9,162 nt of DNA. Origin: Chlamydiota bacterium. GTDB lineage: Bacteria; Auribacterota; UBA3054; B51-G9. Made by a program: the position numbers and the translations under genes. The notes beneath the pieces were generated by a model. The model was not told where the DNA came from, ran no database searches, and saw only the letters and a list, made by a program, of their open reading frames with translations. Of this stretch, positions 1-5,401 are shown piece after piece (position 1 is the stretch's first letter; every line of letters starts with the position of its first letter). Where the stretch lies: assembly GCA_003648225.1 (NCBI GenBank), contig QMOL01000097.1, positions 1 through 9,162 of the forward strand. The letters run 5' to 3'.

Positions 1-144
1 AGGGATTGAACGTCCGCTGACTTTAACTTTATTTGCGGTATTTCCTTCAATCGCGTAAATTTCGCCGCGATTTTTCCCTGTAAGAATAGAAATTGACTGA
101 TTAGCCCAAATATCTTTTTCCCATTTCGCGTTTTTTAATGTTGC
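1..144 (-). repeat. IWAN module, copy 2 (cut by left edge)
   Basis: Residues 1010-1057 contain KWEKDIWANQSISILTGK, then GEIYAIEGNTANKVKVSG. This matches copy 1 in layout, and the DNA shares TTAGCCCAAATAT (101-113). The ending (x-I-x-G-N-T-A-N-x-V-x-V) resembles a beta unit I associate with other bacterial surface proteins, which is a recollection and not a search result. It lies C-terminal to the lamin-tail-like domain, so the protein alternates module types and may continue doing so beyond the window. Confidence 0.55.
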
Positions 145-3100
145 GCCGTCACGACTATTTAATTCACTTTCACCAAAAGCGGGACTCCATCCCTGAACAT
201 TCGCATTTTCTTCTTCGGCTTCGAGCCGTAGTCCGCTTGTGCAGAAGAAATTGGCGGCACCCTGAATCACTTTTTTCGCTTTAACATCTTTTTCCTTTTT
301 TGTTTTTCTTTCCCAAAGGGTGACATTTCTAACTTCATTAACTTCTCCAACAGAAGAGAAAGGGCCATTTTTAATTGAAGATTGATCACCTGCTTTTAAT
401 TTAGCAACGTGGTTTCTTGATTTCGCGACAGTGCCTCCAAAAGACGGCTTTTTTCTAACAATCCATTCTTCACGCGTGGGGTCATCTTTTTCACTTGACC
501 AGCCAATCCAATTATCCGGATTTTTTGACGCGTCCTTGCCCGGGTTACCGTATTCAACAAGTCTGGCAGCGATCTGACCATATTCATTTTTTAAGGTCAT
601 ACTGACGAAGCCGCCAATTCGCGGCAAGCCGACGATCATGACATAATCGCCCGGTTTAACATCGGAATAGTATTGAAGTCTTAAACCGGTAAAATCGAGA
701 GTGTTTCGTGAATTACCTGTCACGAGTGCTCGAACGCCATCCGGTGACACATTATTACCTGTAGATTTTCTATCGGTTTGAAATTCTGCCAATTCATTTT
801 CGAACTGGTCGTTTTTCCATTGCTCATTATCACATTGAATATGCGTTGTCCATCCTTCATTAGCTTTAAAACTCTCACGCAAACTTTTAATTTTAAAGCG
901 AACGCCCCATTGGTCATCATCGAATTCATAAACGGGCATCCTTTCATTTGCGTTTCCGCCCCAGTTTCCATCTTTAACCGATCCGAAATCGTAGTCAAAA
1001 ATTTCCGCATTATTACAGAGGTAAAAATATTCATTGGGCTTGATAACAGGATTAGGGTCTTCAATCCTCCTGTTGTCAGCGGAAGAGTAGACAAAAGCAT
1101 TTTTTATTCTTCCAAGATCATAGGAAAGCGAACCCGTATTGGCAACAAAACTCCAGCCGCGCAAACTGATAGGCCGTGAACTAATATTCATTAATTCAAT
1201 AATATCCGGACGAGCGAAGTAAGCGGCATTAAATCTATTTCTATTTTTTATTCCGCAATTTGCCGAACTTGTAACATAAACATCCTGACAGCCTTTAGAG
1301 TCCGCGCGTTGAACTTCGCCATCTTTATATTTGTAGCGGAGTCTATGGATTTCCTGTTCGCTGTATTTTGTTGTAACTCCGTCAACGTCTAAAGTATCGG
1401 AATGTTTATTTCCGCCTGCAGAATCGCCGGTAGGTGTTTCGAGGTTAGTTTCCTGAATATAGACTCTGTAATAATTCCTTGGTGCCAGCCCGGAAAAAAC
1501 AATCCAGTCGGATACTTTCGGATGTTCCGCATAGCATGATTTTTCCCAAGTCCATGTGCGAATTTGCGCATATCTGTAAACTCTTGTTTGCAGATTCCTA
1601 AGGTCGTCAGCACTAACCTGATTCCCGACAAGAAAGATTTGATTTTTAGTATTTGAGCTTTTAATTTTAAAAACTTTTGCCGGCTTGGCATTCCGGGTTG
1701 TATCCTTAAATACAGCAAGATAACCGTTAGCCCAAATATTCTCCGGCCATCTTATTTTTTCACCACTAATATACTTACCGCCGCGCGACCTCAAAAGATT
1801 CTTAAAATCACGGAAGCCGTTAAAATAACCCGAGCCTCTAAGTGGAAAATCCCGCATTTCAATTTTTACCGTAGAACCAATGCGCTTAACTTTATTTGAA
1901 TAGATAGGAAAAGCGACTTCACCTGTTCCGAAAAATTTTTCTCGGTTTTCTACATTGTTATCACTCAACGATTGAATTTTTCTATAATCCGGATTACCAT
2001 AATAATATGCAATATTATGCACCCTGTCATCATCTTTGCGATAAGATTGAATACGGTATGTCTGGCGGATTTTGCTTCCCTCGTTTGCCATCACTTCATT
2101 AAAACAAACCGCTTCAACGCCGTACCGGCTGGAAATAGTTGAAAGCACGTTGTTTTCGTCACGATAATCACTCATACAGGCAGCGAGACGCCGGAGCCTG
2201 TTCGCGTTCCCCTCAAAGTTATATTTTTCGTTTGCGTTTCGTAGAGTTTTATAGAATTGCCTTGGAGTACAAATATTTATATTTTTTCTATCAACCCATT
2301 TATTATCTGCATCGCTCCATCTCAGATATTTATTTCTTGAGACAAGCGTTCCGTATTTTCGTAATATTGCGACATTTCTTCTTGACGATTCCGATTTCGG
2401 CATTAATGTTTTCAAAACTTCACTCATATTGAAAAAAGAACGGTCATCACCATAAGGATGCGAAGGAACATATTCCGCCCACTCATTTATTCCTTCATCG
2501 AGTTCATCGATTTTCCCGTTGGAATTATTGTCAAGTTTATCTGACATACAAAAATAATTATTATAATTATCATCACCTGCGGCGCCCGGAACGCCATTAG
2601 GACCGTATCGTTTTTTAAGAAATCTGCGGCAAGCTGTTTTGCTGAAAGGAATTCCTCTGTTTTTACCATCGCCAAGATAAAGTTCATGAGTGTCAAGCCC
2701 TTCGTTAGGTTTTAATGGCGGAACCATAGACGCGATATTAAGATTAACTTTCCCGCATTCGTCTTCAACAACAACAGCATATCGTCCGACCAAGCTGCCG
2801 TCTTTATTATGGACAGGAATCCACACTGCGTCATTACCGTTTTTTTGGGGCCCGTTATTTTTAATTCCATCGACATCGACTTCCGGCTTTTTTTTATTCA
2901 AGCTGCCGTCAAAAGTTGAATACCAGTAATCATCAAAAGAATCTGAACTGCTTTTATCTATAACTGAATCGTACCATAAAAGTGATTTGACTTGCTCAAC
3001 ACCTGCGTCAGCTATTGCGCGCGCTTCCATTAAACGAATAGAATTTACCGCTGTCGTGGTTTCGGTGTTTGAATGCGCGGCAAAAGTGGCTGCCATTATA

Positions 3101-3171
3101 GCAAGTACCGTTAGTACTGCCAGAACAGCAACTAAAGCGATACCTTTAACATTAATATTTGCGCGTAACAT
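1..3171 (-). CDS. GspK-like minor pseudopilin with lamin-tail-like domain (partial, C-terminus off left edge)
   Basis: The frame is open from ATG at 3171 to base 1 (1057 codons, no stop). This start is the only good one: an in-frame TGA lies at 3199-3201. Residues 1-40 have a short basic leader, then K9-G10 followed by a hydrophobic helix (IALVAVLAVLTVLAIMAATF), the class III signal of pseudopilins. Position +5 after the glycine is Ala rather than Glu, as is usual for GspK. Residues 137-145 (DECGKVNLN) match the conserved GspK segment DE.GKlNlN. Residues 214-225 form an EF-hand-like loop (D214, N216, N218, G219, D222, D225). Residues about 650-915 resemble a lamin-tail domain: IIELMNISSRPISLRGW, then a YG strand and a closing W...GGT. 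Two IWAN modules flank it. By family it would act at the tip of a type II secretion or pilus-like pseudopilus. It is over three times the usual GspK length (about 300-350 residues), so a substrate-specific or surface role is possible. It follows the LptF-like gene by 80 bp. Confidence 0.8.
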   Translation of the reverse strand, partial: MLRANINVKGIALVAVLAVLTVLAIMAATFAAHSNTETTTAVNSIRLMEARAIADAGVEQVKSLLWYDSVIDKSSSDSFDDYWYSTFDGSLNKKKPEVDVDGIKNNGPQKNGNDAVWIPVHNKDGSLVGRYAVVVEDECGKVNLNIASMVPPLKPNEGLDTHELYLGDGKNRGIPFSKTACRRFLKKRYGPNGVPGAAGDDNYNNYFCMSDKLDNNSNGKIDELDEGINEWAEYVPSHPYGDDRSFFNMSEVLKTLMPKSESSRRNVAILRKYGTLVSRNKYLRWSDADNKWVDRKNINICTPRQFYKTLRNANEKYNFEGNANRLRRLAACMSDYRDENNVLSTISSRYGVEAVCFNEVMANEGSKIRQTYRIQSYRKDDDRVHNIAYYYGNPDYRKIQSLSDNNVENREKFFGTGEVAFPIYSNKVKRIGSTVKIEMRDFPLRGSGYFNGFRDFKNLLRSRGGKYISGEKIRWPENIWANGYLAVFKDTTRNAKPAKVFKIKSSNTKNQIFLVGNQVSADDLRNLQTRVYRYAQIRTWTWEKSCYAEHPKVSDWIVFSGLAPRNYYRVYIQETNLETPTGDSAGGNKHSDTLDVDGVTTKYSEQEIHRLRYKYKDGEVQRADSKGCQDVYVTSSANCGIKNRNRFNAAYFARPDIIELMNISSRPISLRGWSFVANTGSLSYDLGRIKNAFVYSSADNRRIEDPNPVIKPNEYFYLCNNAEIFDYDFGSVKDGNWGGNANERMPVYEFDDDQWGVRFKIKSLRESFKANEGWTTHIQCDNEQWKNDQFENELAEFQTDRKSTGNNVSPDGVRALVTGNSRNTLDFTGLRLQYYSDVKPGDYVMIVGLPRIGGFVSMTLKNEYGQIAARLVEYGNPGKDASKNPDNWIGWSSEKDDPTREEWIVRKKPSFGGTVAKSRNHVAKLKAGDQSSIKNGPFSSVGEVNEVRNVTLWERKTKKEKDVKAKKVIQGAANFFCTSGLRLEAEEENANVQGWSPAFGESELNSRDGATLKNAKWEKDIWANQSISILTGKNRGEIYAIEGNTANKVKVSGRSIP
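1621..1779 (-). repeat. IWAN module, copy 1 (within the pseudopilin)
   Basis: Residues 465-517 of the pseudopilin-like protein contain RWPENIWANGYLAVF followed by alternating hydrophobic strands ending in FLVGN. The pattern W-x-x-[ND]-I-W-A-N, a strand, a turn and two more strands recurs in copy 2. The DNA of the two copies shares the 13-mer TTAGCCCAAATAT (1727-1739 here). It reads as a small all-beta unit lying N-terminal to the lamin-tail-like domain. Function unknown. Confidence 0.55.
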
Positions 3172-3251
3172 GTTTAAATTGATATGAATTAATAGATTTC
3201 ATCATATATTCCAATAGTGCCTGACCAAAAACCTAATTCAAGGAAAAAACA

Positions 3252-4763
3252 TCAGGAATTACGATGTAACCTCCAGAGAAGTGCGCTTCCGATCAATATA
3301 AATAAAAGATCAGGCACCCAAACAAGTAAATCAGGACGAAACGCATAAGAATCATTGAATGCTGTTATGCTAATTACCAGCGCGTAATGAATTGCAATTA
3401 ATGCAAGACAAATAAGAAACCCAATTGTTTTCTCACTCCTGTGAGCCCTAATGCCGAGGGGAATTCCGATAATCGCGAAAGCGATACTGGCTAAAGCGTA
3501 AGAATATCTGTAATTCACCTGAGTTTTCATTCTGCTGTTTGCTTCGAGGTAATTGTTGATTTGGTTAACGGGCATCCAAGTTTTGTACCATTCTCTGAAC
3601 AGTTTTGTAGTTTTTCCATGTTTTCCGTCAATGCTGATCAAGGCATTTTCGTAGTCTTTGTGCAATTTCTGGTTTGCCACATTATCGACCCAAGCTTTTT
3701 TATTTTTTCTTTTTCTTATTTTCAGAACTTTCTTCCATGCTTTTTTGTTTTGAAGTTTATTCCACAAAGTTTTAGCGGTTCTTAATTGAGAATAAAGGTG
3801 TTTTGGATTTGTTTTATGCTTTCTTGCAATGGAAACTATTTCAGATATGTTTTTGTCTATTTTCTGTTTTAATTCCGATGTGGTAAAATCAGCTTCCTTT
3901 TTGACAACTATTTTAGACTTCTTTTTCATAAGAGTGTCAAGCGAAATGTACATGTCCACACGACCGGCTTTCGTTCTTATGTATGAATTAGTATGCTGCG
4001 TACTGCGTTCCTCCGAAACTACATCATGCATTTCAAAAAGAAGTTTATTTTCATTTCTAATAGTTCTAACAGTAGATCTCGCCGTAAAAATTTGCCGGCT
4101 GCTTCCGTCATCTTTATTTTCAATAATATGAATGTCTTTATACATTTTATCATCACGCTTACCGACAAACAAATTATATCGTCCAATAGGTATCCATGTG
4201 CCGGTTTCAATCATTCCGCTTATATCATCGATCTCATAACTGGAAATAAGATTTCTCTGCGCGAAATGTGCTTTGGGAAGTATGTTACTATAAGCATACA
4301 ACGCAATAACAGCTATTACAACACTTAAAGTGATGCACGGCGCGGCTATTCGAAAAATACTTATACCCGTCGCTTTCATTGCCGTAATTTCGCCGTCAGC
4401 TGATAATCGGCTGAAAACAAGAAGCGTTGCGGCAGCCATAGAAAATGGAAGTGAATAGCAAATTACTTCCGGAAAAATGAAAGCGAGAATATGAACGATT
4501 GCCATAATGCTGAACTTTTTAAAAATAAGTTCAAATATTTTTACCATACTGCCCATTAGCATAATAAAAGTAATAATAAGCAGTGACATACCAAAAGCAA
4601 CACCAACTGTTTTTGAAAGATAAGTGTTAATAACATGCATACGGAAAAATTTTAATATTCTTTCCAGTATTGAAGCTCTTTTAATATGCGTTGTGGTAAA
4701 GCCGCTTTGTTTCAAATTATTCAGCTTTCCCTCATTGGTAATTCTATTTTTATCGATTTCCAT
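3252..4763 (-). CDS. LptF/LptG family permease (YjgP/YjgQ), with an unusual lysine-rich insertion
   Basis: The 503-residue product is an inner-membrane permease of the LptB2FG ABC transporter, which extracts lipopolysaccharide for delivery to the outer membrane. It has an N-terminal membrane segment near 53-73. Then comes the family signature around 105-135 (LPFSMAAATLLVFSRLSADG, then EITAMKATGIS), a further segment near 140-160, a periplasmic beta-rich domain, and three C-terminal segments (near 422-440, 446-468, 480-498) with the family's IGIPLGIR motif. Typical members have about 360-390 residues. The excess is a Lys/Trp-rich stretch at about 305-405 containing NKKAW twice. I chose ATG at 4763. 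A TTG at 4784 is seven codons upstream, and Met at 4640 lies close to the first membrane segment and is also possible. None has a clear Shine-Dalgarno. F versus G cannot be decided. Confidence 0.88.
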   Translation of the reverse strand: MEIDKNRITNEGKLNNLKQSGFTTTHIKRASILERILKFFRMHVINTYLSKTVGVAFGMSLLIITFIMLMGSMVKIFELIFKKFSIMAIVHILAFIFPEVICYSLPFSMAAATLLVFSRLSADGEITAMKATGISIFRIAAPCITLSVVIAVIALYAYSNILPKAHFAQRNLISSYEIDDISGMIETGTWIPIGRYNLFVGKRDDKMYKDIHIIENKDDGSSRQIFTARSTVRTIRNENKLLFEMHDVVSEERSTQHTNSYIRTKAGRVDMYISLDTLMKKKSKIVVKKEADFTTSELKQKIDKNISEIVSIARKHKTNPKHLYSQLRTAKTLWNKLQNKKAWKKVLKIRKRKNKKAWVDNVANQKLHKDYENALISIDGKHGKTTKLFREWYKTWMPVNQINNYLEANSRMKTQVNYRYSYALASIAFAIIGIPLGIRAHRSEKTIGFLICLALIAIHYALVISITAFNDSYAFRPDLLVWVPDLLFILIGSALLWRLHRNS

Positions 4764-4829
4764 ATATAATAATGTATAATTCAATTTTTAAATGATGTAT
4801 TATTATATCATAATCATTGTTTTAGTTCC

Positions 4830-4856
4830 ATTATATTTTTTCGTACTTTTTGTCAA
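4830..4856 (-). promoter_or_regulatory. Candidate sigma-70 promoter for the lptF-like gene
   Basis: On the minus strand TTGACA (4851-4856) is followed by TATAAT (4830-4835). Both hexamers match consensus exactly, but the spacer is 15 bp, shorter than the usual 16-18. Transcription would start near 4823, about 60 bases before the chosen ATG. A second TATAAT on the same strand (4802-4807) lacks a good -35 and could be an alternative. Confidence 0.55.
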
Positions 4857-4920
4857 TGATTATTCTTAAAGCGGAAATTTATCCGAATATTTGCCACTTT
4901 CCTAATTTTAATACACCTGA

Positions 4921-4934
4921 ATAAGCTCGCTTAT
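4921..4934. repeat. Short palindrome next to the -24 element
   Basis: ATAAGC-tc-GCTTAT is a perfect 6-2-6 inverted repeat ending 6 bp before the sigma-54-like TGGCAC at 4941. It could be a regulator site or chance. The clpB upstream region has a 6-2-6 palindrome of different sequence but the same central TC. Confidence 0.3.
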
Positions 4935-4940
4935 CTCGTT

Positions 4941-4956
4941 TGGCACAAATATTGTT
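4941..4956 (+). promoter_or_regulatory. Sigma-54-like promoter of the zinc-ribbon gene
   Basis: TGGCAC (4941-4946), five bases, then TTGTT (4952-4956). The GG-to-G spacing of 12 bp is exact for sigma-54 -24/-12 elements; only the C of the -12 GC is replaced by T. A sigma-70 reading is also possible: TTGTTG (4952-4957), a 15-bp spacer and TATAAA (4973-4978). Spacing to the start codon (54 bp from the -12) resembles that of clpB. Confidence 0.4.
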
Positions 4957-4995
4957 GGTAAAAAATGATGACTATAAAACTTTAATCATTCCTTT

Positions 4996-5000
4996 AGGAG
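4996..5000 (+). promoter_or_regulatory. Ribosome binding site deciding the zinc-ribbon start
   Basis: AGGAG sits eight bases before ATG at 5009. This favours that ATG over the in-frame TTG at 4940, which would fall inside the sigma-54-like element. Confidence 0.75.
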
Positions 5001-5008
5001 TTTTGAAT

Positions 5009-5167
5009 ATGTATCCTTCAACTTTAAAAAAAACCGAAAGAGTCTGCCTGAAATGTAATCACAGCTTTACCGCTCGAGGTAAATATAACAGGTTATGCAA
5101 ACGCTGCAAAAATCATCAGGTCCCCGGTTGCCTTGAAGAACATAAAGTTATTTTCCCCTGGTCATAA
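5009..5167 (+). CDS. Small zinc-ribbon protein (52 residues)
   Basis: The start is ATG at 5009, with AGGAG eight bases upstream. The product has two CxxC knuckles, C13-x2-C16 and C30-x2-C33, separated by 13 residues, with the pattern CLKCNHSF...RLCKRCK. This is a compact treble-clef or zinc-ribbon fold that should bind one zinc ion. Small proteins with a C..C..F...g..nRlC..C pattern occur in phages and bacterial chromosomes and generally lack an assigned role; nucleic-acid or protein binding is the usual guess. The N-terminus is basic (KKTER) and the C-terminus ends in FPWS. No signal peptide or membrane segment is present. It lies upstream of clpB on the same strand with 234 bp between them and has its own promoter candidate. 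Divergent to it is the lptF-like gene. Function is not known from sequence. Confidence 0.78.
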   Translation: MYPSTLKKTERVCLKCNHSFTARGKYNRLCKRCKNHQVPGCLEEHKVIFPWS

Positions 5168-5249
5168 TGCGGCAAAACATTTAGTGCGGCACATCGACTA
5201 TACTATACATACGCAGTGGATTTAGTAATTGGTTTTTTCCTTTACTTCC

Positions 5250-5263
5250 GACACATCTGTGTC
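5250..5263. repeat. Palindrome upstream of clpB
   Basis: GACACA-tc-TGTGTC is a perfect 6-2-6 inverted repeat centred about 97 bp before the start site predicted from the sigma-54-like element. That distance would suit an enhancer-binding-protein site. Alternatively, TGTGTC can pair with GGCACA (5270-5275, one G-U) ahead of a T-run, giving a weak terminator for the zinc-ribbon gene. Confidence 0.35.
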
Positions 5264-5326
5264 ATCACGGCACACAAAGTTTCTTTTTTTTCTTACTTTT
5301 CATTCGTTTTTCCTTTTATTTTGTTT

Positions 5327-5342
5327 TGGCACCATTCTTGCC
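5327..5342 (+). promoter_or_regulatory. Sigma-54-type promoter of clpB
   Basis: TGGCAC (5327-5332), five bases, TTGC (5338-5341), preceded by T. This matches the -24/-12 consensus YTGGCAC-N5-TTGC in all conserved positions, with exact GG-to-GC spacing. The predicted start is near 5353, giving a leader of about 49 bases. ClpB in enterobacteria is a heat-shock sigma gene, so a sigma-54 promoter would be an unusual arrangement. Confidence 0.6.
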
Positions 5343-5366
5343 CTTAAATTATGATTAGTTTATACT
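5338..5366 (+). promoter_or_regulatory. Alternative sigma-70 promoter of clpB, overlapping
   Basis: TTGCCC (5338-5343), a 17-bp spacer and TATACT (5361-5366) make a plausible vegetative promoter with a start near 5373. Its -35 reuses the TTGC of the -12 element, so the two forms of RNA polymerase could not occupy it together. Confidence 0.4.
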
Positions 5367-5388
5367 ATTAATTAATCATATAATTTAA
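5344..5388 (+). promoter_or_regulatory. Imperfect inverted repeat in the clpB leader
   Basis: TTAAATTATGATTA (5344-5357) is the reverse complement of TAATCATATAATTTAA (5373-5388) apart from a two-base bulge. The right arm ends directly before AGGAG (5389-5393), which is eight bases before the start codon. If transcribed whole it could form an AT-rich hairpin beside the ribosome binding site. From the predicted sigma-54 start only part of the left arm would be in RNA. Confidence 0.35.
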
Positions 5389-5401
5389 AGGAGACAAATT
5401 T

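Noticed and set aside
778..1179. Plus-strand open frame of 133 codons
   Set aside because: It lies opposite the continuous pseudopilin-like frame and its translation has no recognisable domain. The same holds for the other short open frames within 1-3171.
4764..4784. TTG start extending the lptF-like protein by seven residues
   Set aside because: No ribosome binding site favours it, and an ATG is close downstream.
4940..5008. TTG start extending the zinc-ribbon protein by 23 residues
   Set aside because: It overlaps the promoter element, and ATG at 5009 has an excellent AGGAG.
5199..5210. TATACT/TATACA boxes after the zinc-ribbon gene as a promoter for a small RNA
   Set aside because: No -35 at a suitable distance and no clear terminator to define a transcript.
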